Source of the DNA: Lottia gigantea
Taxonomy: Eukaryota > Mollusca > Gastropoda > Lottiidae
Direction of reading: 5' to 3'
Assembly (NCBI RefSeq): GCF_000327385.1
Contig: NW_008707225.1
Span: 2,404,908 to 2,468,907, forward strand
Length of the DNA: 64,000 bases
A model generated the notes under the pieces. It did no database searches and was not told the DNA's origin. It was given only the letters and a program-made list of their open reading frames with translations. Made by a program: the position numbers and the translations under genes. Below, one piece after another: positions 26,101 through 33,843 of this stretch. The stretch's first letter is position 1; every line of letters begins with the position of its first letter.

Positions 26101-28539
26101 GATTTTATTTTATTATTTTTTATCCATAGTGGATGGGGGCTGGGGAACTTGGTCAGGTTATTCCAGTTGTTCTCAGACATGTGATGGAGGAACACAAACG
26201 AGAACTAGACTGTGTGATAATCCAACACCCAGTAATGGTGGAGCAAGCTGTTCCGGAAACAGTGTCCATGCTTTGTCATGTTACACACAACCTTGTTTAG
26301 GTAATATTATTTAGCTTTTTAAATCAAAACCATTAACAATTAGAAAAACAAACGTAGTTAAACGGACTTTAGGTGTGTCAACAAGTTTGACTATGGATGT
26401 CCCTCAATGACAAAAACCTAAACCCACATTTTAGTATCATCCCAGATTCAGAGACATCCAAACGTTCATGTCAGATTGAAAATTAAAAACTAAGTTTATG
26501 TACCCTTTTACCACAAAAGCAACAAAATAGCTGCATAATTTTCTTAAATCTGGAGTACATCAATAATTATACTGTGATCGTTTTACTCCAATTGTATCAG
26601 CTTTAAATAGTGTGTTGGTTTAAGATTGCATTTATAAATTTATACTTAACACTAACATTCAACAAGAGATAGAGCAGTTCAAACATTACATAATCAAACT
26701 CTAATAAACTGTAGTCTCAACAAGATTTTAAGTTAATTAAAATGAAAATTGTGTTGTTTTTATCCATAGTGAATGGGGGCTGGGGATCTTGGTCAGGTTA
26801 TTCCAGTTGTTCTATAACGTGTGATGGAGGAACTCGAACTCGAACTAGACTGTGTGATAATCCAACACCTAGTAGTGGTGGAGCAAGCTGTCCTGGAAGC
26901 AGTGCCGAAGTTCAGCCATGTAATACACTATCTTGTTTGGGTAATATTATTTAGCTTTTACAATGATAAAAATTAACAATTAGGGAAACTTTATGTTTGT
27001 CAAGAAGTTTGACTATGAGTATCTCCCAATAACAAAAACCATAACTCACTATTCATTTTCGTTCACGGCATTGTATGCCCCTACTTAACCGAACTGGGTC
27101 GGTATAGTTTGAAACCAGAATGACAGCTTACTTCAAAGTGGTAACCTCTATGCGACCTTTGTTTTCATGTTTGTTAATAATAAAAACAAATTCGTTTCAG
27201 ATTTTACTTCCAGAATTCAAACAGAATTTTCGCCAGTTATGTTACGTATTCGACTTATCAATGGTTCCTTCATGTATTAATATAAATTTATAATTTCAGA
27301 AGCAGTTTGTGATTCTAAAAGTTATACTTACCATGCAGTCACTTTCATTTGTATCAAGTTATTTATGCAACAGAAAAACTTTACCAGCGCTCTATTGAAA
27401 TGTGAGAGTGATGGAGGATCTCTTTTCAAAATGGATTCAAATGATAAATTACAAGTTGCCAGGGGAATTATTCAGGACGAAGGTAATGTTCATAACTTCT
27501 GATAATTTTGAGATCATTCCCAGACCCAGAGATATCCATGTCTTGACAGATTTGTTATATGATCTCGTGAAACTCCATGGCAGTCCAAGGGTTCGAAATA
27601 TGTGTCGAATATATTTACGAGGAAATCGCTTGATTTGCATTGAGACCTTTGCATTTATAACTATGTAGATATGTGCGCATTCTGAAATTGTTTGTATTCT
27701 GTGCAATTTTCAGCAAGTAATATATCATATATTTGTGTGAAAATACATATTCGTAATGTGTTAACATTTTTAAACTGTTAAAGATGGGTTCCCTTATATT
27801 CATTTATGAAAATGAAAAAGCCAATACTTATATGAATAGAAAGTAGAGGTGTTCTAATGACTTGGAAAAATACCAGTTTATCTCAAATGTCTATGATTAA
27901 TTCATATTTAGCTAAATTAGAAGAGAATAACCAGCAGGATTCCAATAAGTGACCTATCAAGAAAGGTCAAAAAGCCTTTTTTTGTTTATCCAGACTGTAC
28001 ATACATGGACATTTATGATTGGTTAAAACTCTTAATTATATGCAATAAGAACATAATGATATGATTAAGAATACATGATAATTCATTAGAAACACCAATT
28101 ATTCAAATAGTTTGCCTAATTTAACAACTAGAAAATAAGGAAACTATTCTTTAATTGCTAGTTGGATGCTGATATTTCTTTTATTGAGATCATCAGTAAA
28201 AGTTTTTCCTTTCAAAATTTATATGATTTATTCACGCAAAGATTTAGATAAGATTAACAAACAATCTTGTGATAAACATGATGTAAAAAGAGATCATTTA
28301 TAATGATATGGTAATATGATCTTTCAGGATCGTCGTTTGGAAGCTATTTCATCGGAGCAAGAGATACGGACGGGACTAATGTATTTAAATGGATCTATGA
28401 TGGTACGACTGTATCCTGGATAGGGAATCCACCATCTGCTTCAAATCAAGATTGTGTCAGATTAGACAGAAATTCTTGGGAAATGGATGAAACTTATTGT
28501 ACATCCACGTTCTACTTCTTTTGTGAACTAACTGTTTAA
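10901..28539 (+). CDS. Gene A: secreted PAN - five TSP1 - C-type lectin domain protein
   Basis: Eight exons splice in one frame: 10901-11198, 18608-18778, 24485-24664, 24867-25046, 26130-26300, 26770-26940, 27300-27482 and 28328-28539. They give 1566 nt (521 aa). All seven junctions are phase 1 with AG/GT borders. Order: signal peptide (about 1-19), PAN/apple module with four Cys (52, 56, 62, 74), five thrombospondin type-1 repeats of 57-60 aa, and a six-cysteine C-type lectin-like domain split over two exons. No transmembrane segment follows, so a secreted multidomain adhesion or recognition protein is inferred. The ligand is unknown. The CTLD lacks the EPN/QPD sugar motif. A possible polyadenylation signal AATAAA lies at 28760-28765. 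Gene B downstream is a paralogue. The domain calls and splicing are strong. The joining of exon 1 across a 7.4-kb intron rests on phase and order only. Confidence 0.8.
11199..12318. other. Gene A intron 1, first part; no exon
   Basis: No further exon is recognised. On the minus strand near 11520-11545, GCAGTGGTGGCGCTAGCC resembles GCAGTGGCGGAGCCAGG at 8931-8947, so a diverged dispersed repeat fragment probably covers about 11330-11545. Confidence 0.4.
12319..12556 (-). mobile_element. tRNA-headed SINE, minus strand
   Basis: Read on the minus strand, the segment opens with a tRNA-like head. An A box (TAGCTCAGTCGGTAG) lies at about 12526-12540 and a B box (GGTTCGAA) at about 12481-12488. The roughly 160-bp body is unrelated to the SINE at 23875. 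The head does not fold into an intact tRNA, and target duplications were not identified. The 3' limit is approximate. Confidence 0.55.
12691..12748 (-). mobile_element. SINE 3'-tail fragment, minus strand
   Basis: AAATGAAATGGAATGGAGTT and the following bases, up to GGGCTAATG, match the complement of the 3' end of the SINE at 23875-24218 (its ACTCCATTCATTTC tail). Only the tail is kept. Confidence 0.6.
12749..13959. other. Gene A intron 1, middle; nothing firm
   Basis: No exon or classified repeat. The right end may belong to the transposon-derived relic that follows, since its acidic N-terminal part seems to start near 13960. Confidence 0.35.
13960..14761 (+). pseudogene. Relic of a transposon-associated protein gene
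   Basis: Plus-strand pieces read as an acidic leader with [10 protein letters not shown] (about 14015-14050), then [13 protein letters not shown] (about 14300-14335), and finally a C-terminal part with [16 protein letters not shown] and MPTNRRTFW (about 14600-14685). I recognise this order from a multicopy protein family, associated with mobile DNA, in invertebrate genomes such as cnidarians and aphids. The family name is from memory and not certain. The gene is broken and lies inside gene A intron 1 in the same orientation. It is not part of gene A. Confidence 0.5.
14762..15607. other. Gene A intron 1; nothing recognised
   Basis: AT-rich intronic DNA without an exon or an identifiable repeat. 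Confidence 0.35.
15608..15862 (-). repeat. Fragment of the TTATACGCCCAC repeat family
   Basis: Contains the family's internal monomer signatures: TTTTCGATTCTTCTGATTTTC, cut to its core TCGATTCTTCTGATTTTC (15627-), ACACTCATACCAAG and CAAGGGCAATAACTCA. About one and a half monomers are present. Neither element end is preserved. Confidence 0.65.
15863..17984. other. Gene A intron 1; no exon found
   Basis: Roughly 2 kb of intron. The poly(T) and AAAC-rich tracts (for example 16620-16660) are low complexity. Nothing else is supported. Confidence 0.35.
17985..18300 (-). mobile_element. TTATACGCCCAC-family element, end to end
   Basis: The copy runs from AAGATAGCTTGCCAGGC at the left to GGGCGTATAA at the right, both recognised as family ends from other copies here. 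Between them are about two monomers carrying the GGGTGATNACNAACANNCAT, GAATTGT and AAGGGCAAT blocks. No protein is encoded. It is a non-autonomous element of unassigned superfamily. Confidence 0.65.
18608..18778 (+). CDS. Gene A exon 2: TSP1 repeat 1
   Basis: A 171-nt phase 1-1 exon between a TTTCAG acceptor and a GGTGAG donor. It encodes [17 protein letters not shown] followed by R.RLC, a Pro-rich turn, and closing C....C. That is a complete thrombospondin type-1 repeat with six cysteines. WGNW fits the C-mannosylation pattern WxxW, and CSVSCG fits the O-fucosylation pattern. Confidence 0.9.
18779..19555. other. Gene A intron 2, first part
   Basis: No exon. Fragments of AT-rich non-coding DNA only. 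Confidence 0.35.
19556..20216 (-). mobile_element. TTATACGCCCAC-family element with about four internal monomers
   Basis: Both family ends are present: AAGATAGCTTGCCAGGCAA at 19556 and GTGCGTATAA at about 20207-20216. The interior is a tandem array of about 150-bp monomers (blocks ACAAGGNCAATAACTCA at about 19710, 19855, 20005 and 20167). A poly(C) run (about 20179-20197) lies near the right end. It is non-coding. Confidence 0.7.
20217..21580. other. Gene A intron 2; nothing recognised
   Basis: AT-rich intronic DNA. A short GATA repeat (about 20728-20742) and poly(T) tracts are the only low-complexity features. Confidence 0.35.
21581..22330 (+). mobile_element. TTATACGCCCAC-family element, 3'-truncated, with about five monomers
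   Basis: Opens with the family end TTATACGCCCACACGAAATT and the GTCCGTC.GTC block. It then carries repeated GTAAACACTCTA.AAGG, TTCTTG and ATCACCCAAGGATGAA blocks, about 150 bp apart. The AGCTATCTT end is missing. It runs opposite to the copies at 17985 and 19556. Confidence 0.7.
22331..23860. other. Gene A intron 2; unclassified repeat-like stretch
   Basis: No exon is supported. AGTGGTTTCC recurs several times between 23282 and 23385, and CAGTGTGCGTAT occurs at about 22445 and 23388. A diverged dispersed repeat therefore probably spans parts of 22440-23480. A minus-strand open stretch at 22429-22620 could not be tied to any protein. Confidence 0.35.
23875..24218 (+). mobile_element. Full-length tRNA-derived SINE with target-site duplications
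   Basis: A 344-bp element flanked by perfect 14-bp direct repeats, TGTCTACTCTTCGA, at 23861-23874 and 24219-24232. The head is tRNA-like, with an A box in GTGGCTCAGTGAGTTAGACGC, core GTGGCTCAGTGAGTTAG (23885-), and a B box GGGGTTCAATCCCGG (about 23930-23944). A conserved-looking body follows (GGATGGGACAATAAACCGAG, GTGCACGTTAAAGATCCC), then a CATTT-type 3' tail. The body resembles the central domain shared by many invertebrate SINEs. The named superfamily is not certain. Clean duplications suggest a fairly recent insertion in gene A intron 2. Confidence 0.85.
24485..24664 (+). CDS. Gene A exon 3: TSP1 repeat 2
   Basis: A 180-nt phase 1-1 exon, acceptor TTTCAG and donor GGTACGT. It encodes [29 protein letters not shown] and a final C....C. 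Six cysteines and both the WxxW and CSLTCG modification patterns are kept. It is three residues longer than repeat 1 in the last loop. Confidence 0.9.
24867..25046 (+). CDS. Gene A exon 4: TSP1 repeat 3
   Basis: A 180-nt phase 1-1 exon with TTGTAG acceptor and GGTCGG donor, the weakest donor of the gene. It encodes [21 protein letters not shown] and NPTPSNGG, with six cysteines in TSP1 order. The intron before it is only about 200 bp, the shortest in the gene. Confidence 0.88.
25047..26129. other. Gene A intron 4, with a SINE-tail fragment
   Basis: No exon. At about 25748-25796, on the minus strand, TGAATGGAGTTTTATGTCC and the following CTACTTTTCTGCACCATGTG match the complement of the 3' end of the SINE at 23875. 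The stretch 25360-25680 looks like another old, unclassified repeat. Confidence 0.45.
26130..26300 (+). CDS. Gene A exon 5: TSP1 repeat 4
   Basis: A 171-nt phase 1-1 exon after TATCCATAG, with donor GGTAAT. It encodes [21 protein letters not shown] and NPTPSNGG, with six cysteines. The Gly of the CSxTCG fucosylation pattern is replaced by Asp. Exon and intron flanks are very similar to exon 6, showing a recent tandem duplication. Confidence 0.9.
   Translation, partial: WMGAGELGQVIPVVLRHVMEEHKRELDCVIIQHPVMVEQAVPETVSMLCHVTHNLV
26770..26940 (+). CDS. Gene A exon 6: TSP1 repeat 5
   Basis: A 171-nt phase 1-1 exon, nearly identical in protein to exon 5 ([17 protein letters not shown]). It has the same TATCCATAG acceptor and GGTAATATTATTTAG donor region. 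It carries the same CD instead of CG change. The splice sites are intact, so it should be translated as a fifth TSP1 repeat. Confidence 0.9.
27300..27482 (+). CDS. Gene A exon 7: C-type lectin domain, first half
   Basis: A 183-nt phase 1-1 exon, acceptor TTTCAG and donor GGTAAT. It encodes three of the six CTLD cysteines, the long-form pattern, and the helix-bearing part with [20 protein letters not shown]. Gene B exon 3 is exactly the same length and phase, with ACEQEGAHLFKMDS at the matching place. Confidence 0.85.
27782..28150. mobile_element. TTAA-flanked MITE in the gene A CTLD intron
   Basis: A 369-bp segment bounded by TTAA (27778-27781 and 28151-28154). Its imperfect inverted ends are AGATGGGTTCCC and the complement of GGAAACTATTCT. 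A close copy lies at 32954-33290, with similarity stopping at the same edges. TTAA targeting suggests a piggyBac- or Kolobok-type non-autonomous element. No transposase. Confidence 0.65.
28328..28539 (+). CDS. Gene A exon 8: C-type lectin domain, second half, and stop
   Basis: Terminal exon of 212 nt after CTTTCAG. It encodes [19 protein letters not shown], then [23 protein letters not shown] and YFFCE, ending LTV-stop at 28537-28539. Cysteines 4-6 of the domain are present. The place of the calcium- and sugar-binding EPN/QPD triplet is occupied by GNPPSAS, so canonical sugar binding is doubtful. Confidence 0.85.
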
Positions 28540-30081
28540 TTGAATGGGAGATCTACCTAGATTATTCAATGAATACTTCCTCTTAGAAAGGACATAAAGT
28601 TTGAAGTCTCAAACTTGGTCAACAAGTGTATATATTCATCAGCTGGACTTACCAGATGCCTTGACTAAAGAAAAGAATCCCTATATAAGACGATATATCC
28701 ATTTATCTTAAGTAATTATTGAAACAGAAATAGAAGCTTCTTTCAAACTTACTTAGTTTAATAAATTATTACTTAGCTTTATGGATTTATTGGATTATAG
28801 AAAGAGTTGTTGTATGTTATGACACAAAATAATAACCAAGTTTACAACTTTCAAATTTTCGGTCATCCTAAGAGGTAACATACCTTTGAAATTGTTTAGC
28901 GTAAAAAGTTATTTTGGACAAATTTGAATGTAACAGAACCTTACTAGCAATCACGTTGCCTACAGCTAGATAACAATCGACCGAGATCATAGTAAACACT
29001 TTCCATGCTATACGGCCTTGCCTTCTTTCTTGCACAGTTATAACTAGAGTAGCATATAGCAATATTTACATGTATTATACTTTCTGTAAAGTTGGTGTAT
29101 AGAAAATTGTTGAAATAAGCCAGGAATGTGTCAACTGTTGAAGCATAATACCAACTAATAATATAATAAATGATAATAATAACTTCTATATTTCTATACG
29201 CACAAAAATATACAATCAAGTAATTTAATTTCGTTCTAACTTATTTTTCGTGCATCTCTGGAAAATTATAATTTACATGTGCGATAAACATGGGTTATCT
29301 CTACAATGTCAGCTAGTAGAATGAATCCAGTAGTTTCATGCAAGGTAAAGTGTATTAATGTATACTTTGACAAATACAAAATGGCGGATTTCAGTTATTA
29401 CCAAACGTCACAATTTTTTTTATCGGCCAAATTTTTCCTTATAATCCCAAGCGGTAATCAGAATTCCAAGTGTCGTCTGCTGGAATTTCCGGTGAACAAA
29501 GTCACGTGACAAACTAGCAGATTCCGTGTCAGTCAGCAGAAAAATTTTATGGAACACAATATGGGCCATATCCTTATGTTGTTTCAATGACTTTTAGCAA
29601 TAAATTACACTCACGTTATACGTATATTATTGTGACAGTCAGTATTTTTATTTATCAATTCAATGTTCCTTAAGAATTGTCATTATAATGAAGTGATATT
29701 AAAGCTAACTATTAAGAAATAATAATTATACGCATTTTACAGTGTTGTCGAGTTGGTTGTTTAATTTCATGTTTTGAGTTGTATGTTAATATATATCTAA
29801 CCAAAAAGCTGGCATAAATACATATTGGTCTAGGGTTAACAATTTTCGGAATGATAAAAATAAAATGACCACAGCACACATGGACTATTGGATTTACTGA
29901 TACTATTAAAAGCTAATATGTAACACACACAAAGGAAATAAATCACATATTTTAAGCTTATCGAGGGATATCAAACGACTTTCAAACCCAAAAAGTGCTT
30001 AATGATTTAAAAGGTATTAGGCAGAGTTTGTTATATCTAGATATGATGAAGATGTAACTCTACTTTAAATCTTAATCACTT
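28540..30081. other. Gene A 3' flank
   Basis: Probable 3' UTR first, with AATAAA at 28760-28765 about 220 bases after the stop. After that it is AT-rich intergenic DNA without a recognised feature. Confidence 0.4.
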
Positions 30082-30312
30082 TTATACACCCACTTGGAAA
30101 TGTGGACGTATATTGCAGTCGCACCTATCTGTCCGTCCGTTCACATATGATCTTGATGAACCTTGGTATGCATGTAAATTTATATATTGATGAGATCTCG
30201 GTCGAGTTCGAAATTGGTAGTAATCACATGAAGTTTCAGAGTTATTGCCCTTGTGCGTAAAAAGATTTTGTAATCATTTCTGACAGCTGGAAGTTGCCTG
30301 GCAAGCTATCTT
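30082..30312 (+). mobile_element. Short TTATACGCCCAC-family element, both ends present
   Basis: Starts TTATACACCCACTTGG, has the TCTGTCCGTCCGTTCAC and TTATTGCCCTTGTGCG blocks, and ends GCCTGGCAAGCTATCTT. It shows the family without tandem monomers: about 230 bp against 316-661 bp for the copies in gene A. This copy defines the two ends of the family. Confidence 0.7.
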
Positions 30313-30480
30313 TTAGAATGAGCAAAACCGTGGGACATACAGGTTTTATTACGTGTAAATAGGTATTTTTAGGTTCATAGGAGTAATTACTATTTAGAAT
30401 TTAAAATTTATTTGTATTCTGGCTTTAAGGCAGGATTATAATAAAAATCCTTGATGACTAAGGTTTCTTTCCATCAAGTT

Positions 30481-30616
30481 ATATGGACTCCATTAAAAAA
30501 TTTTATGCAACTATTTTGTGTAATAAACTTTTCGACGAGATTTCTGGAAAAAGTTATAGAAGGTTGAATTTCGTGACTAAACATGAAACAAATGAATTAT
30601 CGATGTAAGTCCATAT
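30481..30616. mobile_element. Short relative of the TGGACTC MITE
   Basis: ATATGGACT at 30481 and AGTCCATAT at 30608-30616 are inverted ends. The interior block, with GAGATTTCTGGAAAAAGTTA and GAAGGTTGAATTTCGTG, is the complement of a block inside the 465-bp element at 6807-7271. Confidence 0.6.
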
Positions 30617-32953
30617 ATGGGTATATTATAGTACCGTATTAGTACTCTTTGTGCTGAAAGCTACTCTATGGCTTCTCGGAAGAAGGCAACTTATAGTGTG
30701 ACATGTATTCGCCTACTTATAAACTTTAAACTTTATCAGCTGACAGAGGTAACTTTCGTCCTTGAGCACCACTATTATGTTTTAAAATCTGATGTTCGTA
30801 AAACTCAATAGGTTGAGAAAGATAATACTGACACGGTTTTCTGTCTATGTGATGAAAGCAAGACTTGCCGATATTGATATTTTCAGACTACAATAGTTAT
30901 ATAATGTTTACATTACGTTACCCGAGTAAGTTTTGTTGGAATATGTTGAAAATCAGTGAGGTGTGTGTGTGTGTGTGTGTGTTTTGACAAAAAAGAAATT
31001 TTGCTTAGCAATTTAGAATTATAAACATAAAATCCGCTAAATATATCGTTTATTTGATATAGATATATCCTCGTTACTGTTCTGAATATGATGTATAAAA
31101 TTTGAAATGTAATGAAGTTGTACTTTTCTGCTCTTATGGGCTCATGCGGACGGACAACGCCTTGCAGTGACTAAATTCCTTTTCCATGCCAGACCCTCTG
31201 ATCACTGAAAGGAAAAAAAGAGAAGTCGGGTCGGAGACTTTTCTCCCCCACCCCCAGATAAAAAGTGAAAAATAACATTTGTTCCGGTACATTCTGACTA
31301 CTTAATAGTTTCAAATTGATTAAAGTTGTATTGTTTAACTCATTTGTTATTTTTTGTTACCAACGCTGTAAGCGTTATGTATCCCTTGCAGGTAACACAA
31401 GATCAGAACAGTTTATATTGTTCGAAATATATATATATATCTTAATAGAAAATCCTTTGTTATAAGAGACCTTCATAAACATATAATGTAATTGTTGTTT
31501 ATTATCATAAACTGTATATTTATCTGAAAATAAATCCTATTCTTTCGAATCTTGAATTAGTGCTCCCCAATGAGGCATCTGATTTTGGAAACAAAATGGC
31601 GATAGGGGGGAGATAACCTGTTTTGACTTTCCTACTACGAGATTATAAATAATACCAAATACCGACGGTGCAATCTATGTAATAAATAATCGATCTGAAT
31701 TATTTCACAATTTAGAGTATAAGCATATTAACAAACAACTGTAATTGTGATATACTTCTGGTCTCCGACAGAGGTGTGTGTCTGTTACGTCTAATATTCA
31801 TAGTGTTCATTTCCCTGAGCTTATGATCATAGTACTTGTATCATTACTACTACTAATAAAAATATAACGTTTGGTTTGTCTGTAATCAAAAATGAATCGC
31901 ATATCCTATTGTATTTTCATGAACTGAAATTATCGTGCCCTTCATCGCTTCGTTCTATTCAAATAGTAAGAGACATCGGATTGTATATAGAGTTTACCGT
32001 TGTTAAAATCATATTGACAGGAAATGATTTTTAAAAATGATACAAACAGTAAAATGACTTGAAAGACACATATCCAGGATTGGACTTTTCACCTGTCAAA
32101 ACCCAAACATTCTGTAGTCTTGGGTGATGTACACTATATATAACATTGAATTCTATCAACGTGCACATTGTTTAGATAATTATTTATTTATTTGGTAACT
32201 TCTCTTTACCAATCAGAATAAAATACAATTGTGAAGCATATTAAGTTTCCACCTGTTCTGGCTATGCCTCAAATATACATGTCTTCCTTAGGTTAACTCC
32301 ACATACAGGACTTCTCTAGACAGTTGCTCTCTCTAAAACACACAGATTCAGATATGCCTTCTTTATTACATGGGGTAGAAACGGAAAATCTTTAAGTCTA
32401 ATTATATGATATTTGTACATTATAAGATGTTTGTATATACTTGAATTCAAATAAAAACCAAGTTTAATTACGCTTGAATATTCGAATTCAATAAGTAGAA
32501 AGCATTTCAATGTACAGTCATTTTCCATATCCAAATTTTTTTTTGTGGAAAATAGACCTAAATTTGTTTTAAAGGGGTTGATATTAAAAAAGAGTGTAAA
32601 TAACCAAGAAACTAGTTTGATGGTGGGCAACAACAGCTCGATATTCTTCTTTGAAACCTTCAGAAAAGGCAGGGGACATATTTCTTTATAATATGGCGTC
32701 GTTTAGTTTAAATCAGTAACCGAAAATATAGAGACTTCCAGAATGTTTACGTAAACCTTTAAGATATTTTTTACGTTCTAGGAATTAACTACACGATATA
32801 TATTATATACTGCAAATTCAGCAGATTCTTATGTGAAGGTGGTGGCTATGGTGACTGGCCTGATATTTTCTTCAACAAAGATAACAATAATAATAAGATA
32901 ATGTTAGGGACACGTTTATCTAGATTTTGTTTCATAGTTGTCATAAATGTAAA
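30617..32953. other. Intergenic DNA between genes A and B
   Basis: No gene recognised. A (GT)n microsatellite lies at about 30959-30982 and an AT dinucleotide run at about 31426-31440. TCGGAGACTTTT at about 31230 also occurs at about 6328, hinting at one more diverged repeat. Confidence 0.4.
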
Positions 32954-33290
32954 GATGGGTTCCCTTGTTTTCATTTAAGAAAATGAAAATGCAAATAGTT
33001 ATATGAATAGAAAGTAGAGGTGTTCTAATGACATGGAAAAATACCAGTTTGTCTCACATGTCCATAATTAATCTATAATTATCTAAATTAGAAGAGAATT
33101 ACCAGCAGAATTCCAATGAGTGACTGATCAAGAAAGGTCAAAAAGTCTTTTATTATTTATCCAGACTGTACATACATGGACAGTTATGATTGGTTAAAAC
33201 TCTAAAGTATATGCAATAAGAACATAATGATATGATTAAGAATACAATTAGTTTGCTTAATTTGACACTAAAAAATAAGGAAACCTATTC
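32954..33290. mobile_element. Second copy of the AGATGGGTTCCC MITE
   Basis: Similar along its length to 27782-28150 and in the same orientation, with one internal gap of about 30 bp. The flanking TTAA is not preserved, so this copy looks older or its ends have mutated. It lies just upstream of gene B. Confidence 0.6.
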
Positions 33291-33536
33291 CAACCTTCCA
33301 AAAAATTATACCACCCCTTTAAGTTGCCTGAAACATTCAAGAACATTAAATAAATGCGCTATGTATTGAATACGTATATCATCTTCACTAGCAAGCAGTC
33401 TGAACAAACAATTTTAATAATTAATGAAGCAAGCAATTAATGAAAGTATCATTAGACAAATACCAGTACATCAATATCGTGACTAATGCCTTATCTTTTA
33501 CCTGGACTCCCGTCACAGCTCAGCCATTAAAGGAAA

Positions 33537-33843
33537 ATGGACGGAGATACAATGTTATCCTTTTTTCTCCTTTATCTCCAGTTTTTACCATATGCAGTTG
33601 CGAGCGAAGGTTCTTTTTTTATTAAGCTACCATACGACAATAGGACTATTCAATTAACTGGAACTGAAAGTCAATACAATGCGAATTACATAAATTATTG
33701 TTTACAACTCTGCTTACAATCGACTACATGCGTTTCTTTATCATATGAAAACTCACTTAACAACTGCGCTTTGTATTCTCAAATATTTAATAGTTCTGAT
33801 TTCGGAGCAGCTCGTGATGACATTGTATATTATGGAAAACAAG
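33537..33843 (+). CDS. Gene B exon 1: signal peptide and PAN/apple domain
   Basis: Encodes the leader, NINYC-like helix (YINYCLQLCLQSTTC) and NNCALY. The spacing is C-x3-C-x5-C-x11-C, as in gene A. It closes with IVYYGKQ and one base before a GGTAAA donor. Potential N-glycosylation sites NRT and NSS are present. The start could be either of two in-frame ATGs. Confidence 0.8.

Noticed and set aside
27402-27668. Plus-strand frame of 88 aa
   Set aside because: Out-of-frame shadow of the first CTLD exon, running on into the intron.
32820-33290. Relic of a third CTLD gene between A and B (CEGGG-like codons at about 32830 plus intron-like similarity)
   Set aside because: The similarity to the gene A intron begins and ends at MITE termini, and the CEGGG stretch lacks splice sites and the rest of the domain.
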